64,000 nt of DNA from Symbiodinium natans (GCA_905221605.1 CAJNDS010000713.1:424266-488265); one strand, 5' to 3'; shown: positions 38,001 through 47,210, numbered from the stretch's first letter. Numbers and translations: made by a program. Notes: generated by a model not told the origin, from the sequence alone.

Positions 38001-39917
38001 GCTGTGCCTCAGGAGGCCCTGCCCTCCCTGGAAGAAGCCTGCGCCTTGCGGCCCGACGGCCTCTACCTGGCCTGGATGGGCTGGTGCCTGCTCCTCTCCT
38101 CGGCATCCCAGAGCTTCCTGCGGCGGCCGGCCACGCAGCAGCGCGCGCAGCGCTGCTGCCGGGAGGCGCTGGAGGCGGCCCCGGACCTTCTGCTTGCCCT
38201 GCGGTGCCTGGCGAACTTGGGGGAGGCGGAGAGGGCCGCCCGCGCGGCCGAAGTGGACCCTCTTTCGGGCCTTCCCAGCTTCGCGAAGCAGCTCCTGGAG
38301 GGAAGCAAGGTGCAGCGGAGGACGGGCGCCGAGGCGCTGCGGAAGGTCTTGGCAGAAGTCTCGGTGGACGAGGAGGCCCAGGCTTCGGCCTGCGCGGTGT
38401 TGCAGAGCCTGAGCCTGGACCGACCTCCCAATCTTCCCGAGAAGCCGGTAGCAAAGGAAGGCATGGCACGTCGGGCCATCTCCTCCAAGCTCCTTGCTCT
38501 GGAAGTGCTCTGGCTCCGGCCTCAGCATGCCGAGGTCTCTGGCAAAGGAAGCGTTTGGGGGCCGAAGGATCTGCTCTCTTACGTCCACAGCCGAGGCGTC
38601 ACCTCCTTCATCGCAACAAGCGACCCGCCCGGGCTGCCGAGGCCGTTCTGTCGCTCTACCACGCATTACTAATTATCCATTTCTGTTCTGATCTTGGCAT
38701 CTCCGAGCTCTGAAACGTTTGCTTGGCCCGCTCACTTGGCCATTCCTTTTAGACATCCATGCGGCAGGCAAGCCCAGACCGCAGATTTCAGGTACCTGAG
38801 CCTCCCGTAGCCGAAGCCCTTGAAGCACAGGCAGCTCTGCTTGCTGCAGTCGCCTTGCGCCCCTTCCCCGTTGCCTGGCAGCGCGCCGTTTGCCTCGCGC
38901 TGAAGGCGAGGGTGCTGCGGTTGACGGCGTCGAAAGTCCAGGTATCTCCGTGTCTGGAGTCCGGGAGGTTCAGAGCTTAAACTTTTCTGGCAGCCAACTG
39001 TCGAACAGTCGAACAGCCTGAGTTCCTTGAAGCCCTAAACCCTAAACCCTAAGCCCTAAGCCCTAAGCCCTAAGCCCTAAACCTAAACCTGCACATCTGG
39101 TGCACCTTAGGGAACGAATGCAGGCCCTTGCAATTGACGGGCAGTGGGACGAGTGCTGGCGCTTGGCCGCTGTCGGGGCCCCGGCACCGATGTCTGTGCC
39201 GGCCGGTGTGTACTTACGACTGAGAACCGTAAAACCCGAACCCTAAACCCTAAACCCAGAACCCTGAACCTTCAAGCTTGGCCCTCAATAGGAGGCATGA
39301 CCCCCATAGTATTCAAGCTTGAAGCCGTGGCGTTCGAAGAATTATTTCATCCGTTCGTTCCTTCACTCAGTTGTCAGCGCCTGCTGTTGGGAGTCTCAAA
39401 GCCACCCTCCGGGCAAGGTGGGCCTGAGTACCAGTAACCTTGCAATCCCTTGATCGGTATAGCATAACTACCCCAAGTCAGGATTGTCTCCACAACTCCC
39501 TTAAAATGTACTTTTTACCCCCATATAGTTCGAATTCATTCTGAGAAACAATGCTTTTGAATTGAATAGAGCTCTTTGCTTGGCACCATGAGCTGAGGCA
39601 GAGCTGTCCTACCGGTCCTCGAGAGAGGCCGATGTGTTTAGGGTTCACGGTTCAGAGGGCTCAGGGTTTCGGGTTTAGGGGAAGCCCTGCCCAAACTCTA
39701 AAGCCCTAATCCAACCCGCCAGATTCTTTACCAATGCGGCCGCCTTGCCCACTACGACGGGCGTGAGGAGGCTTCGTCGTGTTTAGGGTTTAGGGTTTAG
39801 GGGTGGGGGGGAGTGCGGGGGGGTTGCATTCGGTCCCATATGGCCCCTGAGCCTTCGGAGGGTCTGGGGTTTCGAGCTTAGAGTTTAGGAATTGGGGTTG
39901 AGGGTTGAGGGTTGAGG

Positions 39918-39972
<55 letters not shown>

Positions 39973-41208
39973 GGTTTAGGCTTAGGGCGTCATGTTTCGT
40001 GCTCAGGCCTCCTCCGCATACTTGCCGCACCTTCGCGGCATGCTGCCTTTGGTGCCTGCCCTCGTGCAGCCTGCTGTGAGCTTTTGGGCCCGCGGCTCGG
40101 GGACCCTAAACCCTAAACCCTAAACCCTAAAACCTTAACCCTGAACCCTGAACCCTGAACCCTGAACCCTGAACCCTGAACCCTGAACCCTGAACCCTAA
40201 ACCCTAAACCTAAGCCCAGGCCCTTTAAATCTTGCACCCTTTTTTAATTGGGGGGGGGGGGGGGTTCTTAAGCTAGTAGTAGCAAAACCCTGAAGTTTGG
40301 TGTTCCGTGGCAAGGTCGCGCTGCTCCAGTTCAGCGCAGGCCACCCGCTACCTGCTGCCAAGGTGCTGCAGGACAGCCAGGGTTTAGGGTTTAGGGTTTA
40401 GGGTTTTGGGTTTAGAGTTTAGGGTTTAGGGTTTAGGGTTTAAGGTTTAGGGTCTAGGATTTAGGTTTTAGGGTTTTAGTGCCGGGGGTCGTTGAGATGC
40501 GTCAGCTGTCGAAGCCTCCAGCCTGCAGGAGGTGTGGCCTGCGGTACAAGACAGCCAGTACCGAAGTGCTACAAAAGAGTTCGGAAGCCCAGCTTTTCCC
40601 CTAAACCCTAAACACTAAACCCTAAACCCTAAACCCTAAACCCTAGAGCATCCGCATCCAGAGGCGCCTGGCCAAAGACGTCTTGACCAAGGCGGGGCAC
40701 ATGGCAGCCTTCGGCTATTGGCAGTTTTGTTCGGGTTCCGGGTTTAAGCCCTAAGCCCTAAGCCCTGAGCCCTGAGCCCTAAGCCCTAAGCCCTGAGCCC
40801 TAAGCCCTAAGCGCTAAGCCCCAAGCCCCAAGCCCCAAACCCCAAACCCTAAACCCTAAACCCTGAACCCTGAACTGCACCAGCTCCTTCAGTTCAGGCG
40901 GCGGATCTGGAAGCCAACGTGCGCAGGAGCTCTGGGGAGATATTTGGAGTAGAAAGCAGGAACCCGAACTAGCCCTATACCCTAAACCCTGAACCCGGAA
41001 CCCCAGAAACCCCATCCTGCAGTTTTTGTGGTATGGCAGGGCTACGCGGGCCCCTAAACCCTGAACCCTGAACCCTAAACCCTGAACCCGAAACCCGAAA
41101 CCCTAAACCCTAAACCCTAAACCCTCTGGGAGGGGGGGGGGGGGGGAGGATCTACGAGGCCTCCAACGCAGTTTGGCTGGAGGCTGCCGGGAAGACTCGC
41201 AAGGCCCG
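37886..41208 (+). CDS. multi-exon helical-repeat (TPR-like) protein gene
   Basis: Gene model built from the exons listed separately. The probable start is ATG 37886 (MGRLLVLDGQFEVPCKGR). The largest exon (38013-38447) is Ala/Leu/Glu-rich with TPR-like spacing: a Leu/Ala helix, a pair of Arg-rich helices and the LEAAPDLLLALRCLANLG stretch. From 38792 to 40948 nine exons join in one reading frame through eight introns, all but one using GT-AG sites and one using GC-AG. That is well beyond chance for arbitrary islands. Introns of 55-290 nt are filled by CCCTAAA/TTTAGGG units. No catalytic motif is visible, and a scaffold or RNA-processing role would be guesswork. Where the protein ends is not resolved (possibly near 42590). 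Confidence 0.55.
38013..38447 (+). CDS. largest exon of TPR-like gene
   Basis: Acceptor ctgtgcctcag, donor GTAGCA. 145 codons in phase 0 without a stop. The sequence is GC-rich with strong third-position G/C. All six frames are open in places, but this one has the amphipathic-helix pattern (EALPSLEEACALRPDGLYLA ... GAEALRKVLAEVSVDEEAQA). Confidence 0.65.
38492..38713 (+). CDS. coding-like region of TPR-like gene, frame unresolved
   Basis: Acceptor ccggcctcag at 38525 is likely. Readings HAEVSGKGSVWGPKDLLS... and ...RNKRPARAAEAVLSLYHALL are both open. Confidence 0.35.
   Translation, partial: PCSGSALAPASACRGLWQRKRLGAEGSALLRPQPRRHLLHRNKRPARAAEAVLSLYHALLIIHFCSDLGISEL
38792..38941 (+). CDS. exon of TPR-like gene (phase 0-0)
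   Basis: Acceptor gcagatttcag, donor GTATCT. Exactly 50 codons, with only this frame open: PPVAEALEAQAALLAAVALR then PFPVAWQRAVCLALKARVLR. Confidence 0.65.
39030..39090. repeat. CCCTAAA/CCCTAAG array inside intron
   Basis: About 8 units in the 182-nt intron between 38941 and 39124. Confidence 0.85.
39124..39205 (+). CDS. exon of TPR-like gene (ends phase 1)
   Basis: Acceptor aacgaatgcag, donor GTGTGT. Reads ALAIDGQWDECWRLAAVGAP. The in-frame stop upstream rules out the earlier ttag acceptor. Confidence 0.6.
39292..39433 (+). CDS. exon of TPR-like gene (phase 1 to 2)
   Basis: Acceptor ccctcaatag, donor GTAACC. The 2-nt start completes the Gly codon from 39205: GMTPIVFKLEAVAFEELFHP then FVPSLSCQRLLLGVSKPPSG. 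Confidence 0.6.
39723..39780 (+). CDS. exon of TPR-like gene, donor made by TTTAGGG array
   Basis: Acceptor aacccgccag, donor GTTTAGGG at 39781. In the joined frame it reads FFTNAAALPTTTGVRRLRR, ending in phase 0. Confidence 0.6.
39895..39985. repeat. GGGTTGA array
   Basis: About 12 homogeneous units within the 226-nt intron 39781-40006. Confidence 0.95.
40007..40075 (+). CDS. exon of TPR-like gene (phase 0-0)
   Basis: Acceptor tttcgtgctcag, donor GTGAGC. 23 codons, reading ASSAYLPHLRGMLPLVPALV. Confidence 0.6.
40104..40215. repeat. CCCTAAA/CCCTGAA array
   Basis: About 15 units in blocks, intronic. Confidence 0.9.
40315..40381 (+). CDS. exon of TPR-like gene, donor made by TTTAGGG array
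   Basis: Acceptor tccgtggcaag, donor GTTTAGGG at 40382. Reads VALLQFSAGHPLPAAKVLQD. Confidence 0.6.
40515..40591 (+). CDS. exon of TPR-like gene, GC donor
   Basis: Acceptor agctgtcgaag. The 2-nt start completes Ala: SSLQEVWPAVQDSQYRSATK. The phase-0 end needs the GC donor CCA|GCTTTT. Confidence 0.55.
40647..40728 (+). CDS. exon of TPR-like gene (ends phase 1)
   Basis: The acceptor is the last repeat unit itself, ...ccctaaaccctag. Reads SIRIQRRLAKDVLTKAGHMA then AFGYWQF, donor GTTCGG. Confidence 0.6.
40742..40862. repeat. CCCTAAG/CCCTGAG/CCCCAAG array
   Basis: About 16 units in a 155-nt intron. It leaves almost no non-repeat intron sequence. Confidence 0.9.
40884..40948 (+). CDS. exon of TPR-like gene (phase 1 to 0)
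   Basis: Acceptor aactgcaccag, donor GTAGAA. Completes Ser, then PSVQAADLEANVRRSSGEIF. Confidence 0.55.
41149..41208 (+). CDS. further exon, probably same gene
   Basis: After a G run ending in ggag. Reads IYEASNAVWLEAAGKTRKA, donor GTGCTT. Similar in pattern to the exon at 52670 (YEAPNILEATAS...). Confidence 0.45.
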
Positions 41209-41232
41209 GTGCTTTGCCTCTTTTCCAGGCGG

Positions 41233-41331
41233 GGGTTTACGAAAACAAGGGACCCCTTATATAGACCCCAAATAGTAGGATTCCCTTAGAATAAGGACCC
41301 CAAAGAGGTACCCCCAACATCGTACACCCCC
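41233..41331. mobile_element. family-A foldback element
   Basis: gggtttacgaaaacaaggg ... aggattcccttagaataaggacc ... gtacccccaac, in the opposite orientation to the 1.8 kb copy. Confidence 0.65.
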
Positions 41332-41339
41332 AGGTCAGA

Positions 41340-42600
41340 GGGTATGCTGAGATGTCAAAAGCCTCCGAGCCCCGCATGGCCAAAGACTAACAATTAAGAC
41401 GCAGTTCTGTCAGGTTATACAAGGTTCCCGTTTAAGCACCCTAAGCACCCTAATTTCTGCTGGGATCTAGGTGACTTTCAGCATTCTTTTCTAGGCTCCA
41501 AAATCTCAGACGGCTTCGTATGATCTTGCGCGGCCAGGAGGCACCTGCCATTCCTGAACAAGGCACACGGGCCTTGATTGCCATCCGCTGATTGTCACGA
41601 TGCGGCGGCAGCCACCCTGCCTGCCCTAACCTCCCTAAGCTCCAAAACTCCCCAACCCCCCTAAACCCCCAAAATTCCCCAAAGCCCCCTAAACTCCATA
41701 AATTCCCCAAACTCCCCTAAACCCCCCTAATGCCCCCACACCCCCTTTAATCGCAAGAGAACGTCGACTGTGAGGGCCACCAGACCGAGTCAAGGGCAAG
41801 GGCAAGGGCCCAAACCTCAGGCGGTTCGAGGGTTTGGGGTTTAAGCCCTAAACCCTAAACCCTAAACCCTAAACCCTAAACCCTAAACCCTAAACCCTAA
41901 ACCCTAAACCCTAAACCCTAAACCCTAAACCCTAAACCCTAAACCTCAGGCGCTTCGAGGGTTTGGGGGGTTTAGGGTTTGGAGCTCAAGGTTCACTAGG
42001 TTGGCTTTTGGGATACTTCGGATTTTCCTTATTTGGGTTGCTATGGGACCCTCTATATATATATATATATATAATGTATATATGTATGTATATATGTATA
42101 TATGTATATGTATATATATATGTATCTATATGTATCTATATGTATCTATATGTAATATATATATATATATGTATACATATGTGTATATACATGTGTATAT
42201 AGATATATGTATATATATATATATATGTGTGTGTGTATATACATATATATATATATATGTATATAAATATATGTATATATATGTGTGTATACATTTTTTC
42301 AAAGTGTTTAAAGGCCAACCCAGTTCAGGCTTTAGGGTTTAGAGGTTGCGGGTTACTAGCTAGTTCGCAGGAGGGCACGCCGATACACCTCTCTGCAAGG
42401 CAGCAGATACGGCATGTCCTTCCCAGTAAGTTGGCAACCCTAAAGCCCAAACCCTAAACCCTAAACCCTAAACCCTGAACCCTGAACCCTGAACCCTAAA
42501 CCCTAAACCCTAAACCCTAAACCCTAAACCCTAAGTGCCTCAAGGTTCGGAGCCGCTGGTGCACCGCCGCCCACCAGGCTATGTAGCACATGGGCCGGCG
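41340..42600. other. mostly repeat; possible last exon
   Basis: cccctaa-rich tract 41625-41750, CCCTAAA array 41845-41946, (TA)n/TATG tract 42052-42295, CCCTAAA array 42450-42535. A short island at 42553-42596 (VRSRWCTAAHQAM then TAG) could be a terminal exon. Confidence 0.5.
42052..42295. repeat. TATA/TATG/TATC microsatellite
   Basis: About 240 bp. Y/I/M/V-rich ORFs on both strands are artefacts of it. Confidence 0.9.
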
Positions 42601-42972
42601 AGGTCGGAGCCTCGGGTTTAGGGTTTAGGGTTCAGGGTTTAGGGTTTAGGTTTTAGGATTAAGGGTATAGGGTTTGGGGTCTGGGGTCTGGGGTCTGGGG
42701 GTTTGGGGCAACGAGGTTCTCAAAGTTCTGGCTTTGTTTTGCTTTTTTGGATTCTGGAATTGTTGCGATTGAGGTGAGCTGCTGACAAAGCCTGCGGACT
42801 GCTGACCCCTGGAAGCTAGGGCATCTTGACCAAACACGTTGTTGATAGCTACTCCGGTCATGGTTCATTGGCAAGGTGTACGCCGTATACTGTATCCTTG
42901 GTTAACAAGGACACGCCTTCAGCCTCAAGTGCTAGGATTCTTGAACCCTACGCTGCTCCCCGCCCCCAACAG

Positions 42973-43084
42973 GCCCGTATTTCCATTCCGTGAGGCCCGA
43001 GGAGCACCTCGCAACCGGCGAGGCCCGCGGGGAGGGGGCCCTTGGGATTCAGGGTTCAGGGTGGAGGATTGCCGGCGATGTTAA
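42973..43084 (+). CDS. exon, RG-rich C-terminus
   Basis: Acceptor cgcccccaacag. Reads FREARGAPRNRRGPRGGGPW then DSGFRVEDCRRC to TAA. Such RG/RGG stretches are common in RNA-binding proteins. Confidence 0.4.
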
Positions 43085-43114
43085 ACGCTGCGCGTCGAAA
43101 GTGAACCAGGCCCG

Positions 43115-43291
43115 ATGAGACCTTTGATTATGCCAGCTCCTTTGAACGTATGCTTCGCAGCTCAGATTGCAATGAAACAGCTCCAGGGACTTCCCAGTTC
43201 AACATCTAGTTGCAGCAACAGCATCGGCACTGAACTTCATGAGTCACAAGCTGGCAACAGTGAAAAGCCTGATCGCGCTTCTTACCTGTAA
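43115..43291 (+). CDS. small ORF in repeat-free stretch
   Basis: 58 codons, ATG 43115 to TAA: MRPLIMPAPLNVCFAAQIAM then KQLQGLPSSTSSCSNSIGTE. The frame is also open upstream to 43088. About 500 bp around it hold no telomeric units. No family recognised. Confidence 0.4.
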   Translation: MRPLIMPAPLNVCFAAQIAMKQLQGLPSSTSSCSNSIGTELHESQAGNSEKPDRASYL

Positions 43292-43611
43292 TCCCCAGCC
43301 CTGAATGTTTCCCCCGCCTCCCGCCCTTTCGCTACAAGTGTTCGGTTTGCCGGGAACTGGGCTCCTCGGCTTGACCTACCACAGGGTAGCGCCATTTTCA
43401 GACATGTCGGCCCCTCTTCCACCCCGACCCTCCTGAGAAGGAAGTCCTAGCAGCTATCTCCAACCTGTTTCCCCTTTATTCAAGACTTTACTTAATCCAC
43501 GCTTGCCCTCGGACCCAAAGCGTTCTCCCTATACGGTGCTGCTTCTAGAGACGCGGAAACGTAGCTTTGAGCTTACCCAACAGAAGATCACCTGACGACA
43601 CCAACACAGGC

Positions 43612-43715
43612 AAACCCTAAACCCTAAACCCTAAACCCTAAACCCTAAACCCTAAACCCTATACCCTAAACCCTAAACGCTAAACCCCTAAACCCCTAAA
43701 CCCTAAACCCTAAAC
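43612..43715. repeat. CCCTAAA array
   Basis: About 14 units. Confidence 0.9.
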
Positions 43716-43753
43716 GGCAGTAATTAATTGCCAATATATTGCACCCTAGTCAG

Positions 43754-43779
43754 GGTCGTATTTGGGCTTGCTCGCGTGG
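43754..43779 (+). CDS. possible micro-exon
   Basis: Acceptor accctagtcag, donor GTTCAC. Reads VVFGLARV. Confidence 0.3.
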
Positions 43780-43804
43780 GTTCACCATGCCACAAGTCTC
43801 GTCA

Positions 43805-43925
43805 CCGCCTACCCTAAACCCTAAACCTAAACCCTAAACCCTAAACCCTAAACCCTAAACCCTAAACCCTAAACCCTAAACCCTAAACCCTCAACCCTAA
43901 ACCCTAAACCCTAAACCCTAAACCC
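43805..43925. repeat. CCCTAAA array
   Basis: About 17 units. Confidence 0.95.
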
Positions 43926-43951
43926 TTGGTTGCAAATGCAATCCGGTCAAG

Positions 43952-44000
43952 GATGTTGCGTCGGCGGAGGTTCTGCCCAGACCCGAGGGCCATTCTGCAT
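43952..44000 (+). CDS. micro-exon
   Basis: Acceptor tccggtcaag, donor GTGAGG. Reads DVASAEVLPRPEGHSA. Confidence 0.45.
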
Positions 44001-44032
44001 GTGAGGTGTTGGGAAAGTGTTTCGGATTCGGG

Positions 44033-44158
44033 TTTAGGGTTTAGGGTTTAGGGTTTAGGGTTTAGGGTTTAGGGTTTAGGGTTTAGGGTTTAGGGTTTAG
44101 GGTTTAGGTTTAGGGTTTAGGGTTTAGAGTTCAGGGTTTAGGGTTTAGGGTTTAGGGG
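44033..44158. repeat. TTTAGGG array
   Basis: About 17 units ending 5 nt before the next acceptor. Confidence 0.95.
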
Positions 44159-44163
44159 TGCAG

Positions 44164-44230
44164 GGCAACAGCGTCTGCATGTTGCGTGGCGAGCGTAGCT
44201 GTCTTTACAGCGCGCAGGATCTTCTGGCTG
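44164..44230 (+). CDS. exon whose donor is the tip of a foldback element
   Basis: Acceptor taggggtgcag. 22 codons, reading GNSVCMLRGERSCLYSAQDL. Donor GTTCTTAG is the first base pair of the family-B element. Confidence 0.55.
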
Positions 44231-44348
44231 GTTCTTAGTAGGGAATGAGGGAATGAGGTACCCTATATAATCCCTTAAAGGGTATATACATATACATATA
44301 TATATATATATAGGGTACCTCATTCCCTCATTCCCGACACAGAACCAG
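44231..44348. mobile_element. family-B foldback introner-like element, copy 2
   Basis: gttcttagtagggaatgaggg ... (TA)n core ... ccctcattcccgacacagaaccag. GT and AG at its two ends coincide with possible splice sites. Confidence 0.7.
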
Positions 44349-44587
44349 GGGGTCTTTAGGGAGAACTCCCACCCGAGCCTGAGCCCAAAGTACCGCTCTC
44401 AACCCCAAAGCCGGCAATTAAACAGCCCTAAGCCGTAAACCGTAAATCTTGAATCCTAAGCCATAAACCGGAAGCCCCAAACCCTAAACCCTAAGCAGCA
44501 AACTGCAAGGCCTAAACCCTAAACCCTAAAACCTAAACCACTCTAAGCCCGAACTCCCGAGCTCAAGCCCTGCGGCCCGCCAACTAG

Positions 44588-44641
44588 GGTCTGGTTCCTT
44601 GGGCTCATGAAGAAAGGCGAACCCAGAGCCTCAGCTCTCGG
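44588..44641 (+). CDS. micro-exon
   Basis: Acceptor gccaactag, donor GTTGTTGG. Reads VWFLGLMKKGEPRASAL. Confidence 0.5.
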
Positions 44642-44649
44642 GTTGTTGG

Positions 44650-44730
44650 GTTTAGGGTTTAGGGTTGAGGGTTGAGGGTTGAGGGTTTAGGGTTTAGGGT
44701 TTGGGGTTTGGGGTTTAGGGTTTAGGGTTT
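44650..44730. repeat. TTTAGGG/TTGAGGG/TTTGGGG array
   Basis: About 12 units with three variants in small blocks. Confidence 0.9.
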
Positions 44731-44807
44731 GGGGCCTAAACCCTGCGAACCCAAAACCCCCAAGTTACGGAAGCCCGTCCTAAATCTGAACTCTTGGGCA
44801 TGTCCCA

Positions 44808-44897
44808 AAATAGGGGGTATCCCTAATATTCCCCAAGTCGTATTAATCCGTTTATAGGAACCCCGCAAAAAGGGTACCCCTATTCTCGGAAAACCCC
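44808..44897. mobile_element. family-A-like foldback element
   Basis: ccaaaatagggggtatcccta ... ggaaccccgcaaaaagggtaccc ... tctcggaaaacccc. Confidence 0.5.
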
Positions 44898-44908
44898 ATA
44901 TCCCTCAG

Positions 44909-44950
44909 GCAGCCACCAGGGGCCGCCTGTCCTGGCACCTCGGGCCATAA
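44909..44950 (+). CDS. micro-exon
   Basis: Acceptor atatccctcag directly after the element. Reads AATRGRLSWHLGP to TAA. Confidence 0.4.
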   Translation, partial: AATRGRLSWHLGP

Positions 44951-45123
44951 ACCTGAATCCCAACCACCTTTAAGGATTGGGCTTAAGGTTTACGTAAGGG
45001 TTTAGGGTTTAGGGTTTCGGGTTTAGGGTTCGATGTTTCCAGGGTTCAAGGGTTCAATTGTCAAGGGCTTAAGGTTTTAAGAAGGCTCGTTTAGGGTTTA
45101 GGGATTAGGGTTAGTAGTTTCAG

Positions 45124-45170
45124 AAGGCCACGTGGACTTGGTGCTTCAGCACTCGTCTTAGGATTGTCAA
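45124..45170 (+). CDS. micro-exon with consensus donor
   Basis: Acceptor gtagtttcag, donor GTATGT. Reads KATWTWCFSTRLRIV. Confidence 0.45.
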
Positions 45171-45256
45171 GTATGTGGAACTGCCCCCAAACCCTAAACC
45201 TGTGAATGCCAAACCTCTACACCCTAAGCCCTACACCCTGGACCCTGGCTGCTAAG

Positions 45257-45361
45257 AGCTTGTTGGCTTGTTGGCCTTGGGGCCCGTTCTGGCATGCCCG
45301 GGAGAAGCCATGGATTTTTTTGCTTAGGGCATCAGTCTTCTGTGAGCGCCTAGGACTCTGA
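45257..45361 (+). CDS. exon, Trp-rich, possibly terminal
   Basis: Acceptor gctgctaag. Reads SLLACWPWGPFWHAREKPWI then FLLRASVFCERLGL to TGA. Confidence 0.45.
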   Translation, partial: SLLACWPWGPFWHAREKPWIFLLRASVFCERLGL

Positions 45362-45465
45362 GGTGTAGGGTTTAGGGCTTGGGGTTTTAGGTTTTTAGGG
45401 TTCTAGGATTTTAGGGTTTCACGGTTTTAGGGTTTTAAAGGTTTTAGGGTTTTAGGGTGTTGGGG

Positions 45466-45797
45466 TTATTTTTTTATTATTTTATTATTTTGTTATTTTA
45501 TTATTTTATTATTTTATTATTTTATTATTTTATTATTTTATTATTTTATTATTTTATTATTTTATTATTTTATTATTTTTTATTTTATTATTTTATTATT
45601 TTATTATTTTATTATTTTATTATTTTATTATTTTATTATTTTATTATTTTATTATTTTATTATTTGATTATTTTATTATTTTATTATTTTATTATTTTAT
45701 TATTTTATTATTTTATTATTTTATTATTTTACTATTTTATTATGTTATTATTTTTTTATTTTATTATTTCTTATTTTATTGTTTTATTATTTTATTA
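45466..45797. repeat. (TTATTATTT)n satellite
   Basis: About 330 bp of ttattattt-type units, almost pure A/T. The 124-codon F/I/L/Y ORF in it is not a gene. Confidence 0.95.
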
Positions 45798-45918
45798 TAG
45801 GGTTGTGGGGTTGAGGGATTTAGCGTTTTAGGGTTTGGAGTTTTGGGTTTACGAGTATCCTGACAAGCTTCAGGCTTGAGGCTTGGAGAAGTAACGCATG
45901 ACCACGAGAAGCCCCTAG

Positions 45919-45968
45919 GGACAGTTACCATCAAACAAGTGCAATGTCACCCCCCTGGCACAATTCGC
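45919..45968 (+). CDS. possible micro-exon
   Basis: Acceptor agcccctag. Reads TVTIKQVQCHPPGTI before the array. Confidence 0.35.
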
Positions 45969-46117
45969 CCTAAACCCTAAACCCTCGAGGACTCGGGCTC
46001 TAAAGTCTCAGGCTGGAGGTTTGGGAGCTCAGGGCTTAGGCCTAAACCCTAAACCCTAAACGTTCTCCACCGTCGGCTGCCTCCTTGGTTTTGTTTCGGT
46101 GTCTTCGGTTTGCCATG

Positions 46118-46196
46118 GGATTAGGGCTACCTTATTGGGTTCCTTATTGTAAAAGAATCCTATTTTTAGGGGTCCCCTATTTTCGCAAACCCTCCC
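46118..46196. mobile_element. family-A foldback element
   Basis: accttattgggttccttattgtaaaagaatcctatttttaggggtcccctattttcgcaaaccctccc. Confidence 0.6.
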
Positions 46197-46442
46197 ATAG
46201 GGGCATCCCGGCCCGGAGAGGTCACGTCAGGGTGTTTGCCCAAACGCCGTTTTTTTTCTCCCACCCCTTGCATCATGAGTCAAACTTGTACAGTAAGCTG
46301 ACACTTATAGAACCACCGCATATCTCGAAGGTTAAGGTGCCTCGTATCTTGGTTTTGGAGTACTATACTTTCATACTTTCTTTTGGTTCTGGGTTCCTAG
46401 AAAAGCTGCTTCTACTTAAAGAGTATAGACTTGTTTTTCCAG

Positions 46443-46533
46443 GGTCTACTCCAACCTAGGGTTATGGAATGACCTGGTGGAGCCCCCCAGGCCATACTCG
46501 TGGCAATGGGGACGACTCAGGAACTCTCTTTAA
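46443..46533 (+). CDS. exon, possibly terminal
   Basis: Acceptor tttttccag after a T-rich tract. Reads VYSNLGLWNDLVEPPRPYSW then QWGRLRNSL to TAA. Confidence 0.4.
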
Positions 46534-46614
46534 GACTCCCTTAGGGGCGGTGGGTTCTAGCATCCCCTGTCGTGCCCTTCTCCCCTTCTTGTACATTAGG
46601 CTCCCCTAAACTCA

Positions 46615-46725
46615 CGACCCTAAACCCTCAACCCTCAACCCTCAACCCTAAACCCTAAACCCGAAACCCTACAACCCTAAAACCCTAAAACCCTAAAAGC
46701 CTAAACCCTAAACCCGAAACCCTTG
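46615..46725. repeat. CCCTCAA/CCCTAAA/CCCTAAAA array
   Basis: About 14 units in variant blocks. Confidence 0.9.
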
Positions 46726-46736
46726 TGCTTTCCTAG

Positions 46737-46816
46737 GTTACTGGGCCCCGTCGCCCACGCTTCCAGGGACAGGGACCTGGGAGCCCTGTCCTCCCTGGCG
46801 GGCCGAAGGTCGGCAG
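46737..46816 (+). CDS. exon, donor made by TTTAGGG array
   Basis: Acceptor gctttcctag, donor GTTTAGGG at 46817. Reads LLGPVAHASRDRDLGALSSL then AGRRSA. Confidence 0.5.
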
Positions 46817-47035
46817 GTTTAGGGTTTTAGGGTTTTAGGGTTTTAGGGTTGTAGGGTTGTAGGGTTTTAGGGTTTTAGGGTTTTAGGGTTTTAGGGTTTT
46901 AGGGTTTTTGGGTTTTAGGGTTTTAGGGTTTTAGGGTTTTAGGGTTTTAGGGTTTTAGGGTTTCAGGGTTTTAGGGTTTTCGGGTTTTAGGGTTTTACGG
47001 TTTTAGGGTTTTAGGGTTGTAGGGGATGCTTGGGG
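46817..47035. repeat. TTTTAGGG octamer array
   Basis: About 27 octamers of ttttaggg, a variant fixed over 210 bp. Confidence 0.95.
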
Positions 47036-47119
47036 CTTTGGGCTTTGGGCTTTGAGGGGTTTGGGGTTTGGGGTTTAGTAGGGTTTCGGGGAATTTCTTG
47101 AAGCTTGGGGCTTTGGGTT

Positions 47120-47210
47120 TTGGGGTCTGAGGGGCTGAGGGTCCGAGGGGCTGAGGGTCTGAGGGTCTGAGGGGCTGAGGGGCTGAGCGGCTGAGGGGCT
47201 GGGGGGTGAG
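47120..47210. repeat. GGGTCTGAGGGGCTGA minisatellite
   Basis: About ten 8-bp half-units (gggtctga/ggggctga). Confidence 0.85.

Noticed and set aside
38004-38469. Long overlapping ORFs on both strands of the GC-rich TPR exon
   Set aside because: Shadow frames of the 145-codon + exon. They lack helix periodicity and are Gly/Pro/Arg-rich.
45457-45831. 124-codon F/I/L/Y ORF
   Set aside because: Entirely a (TTATTATTT)n satellite.
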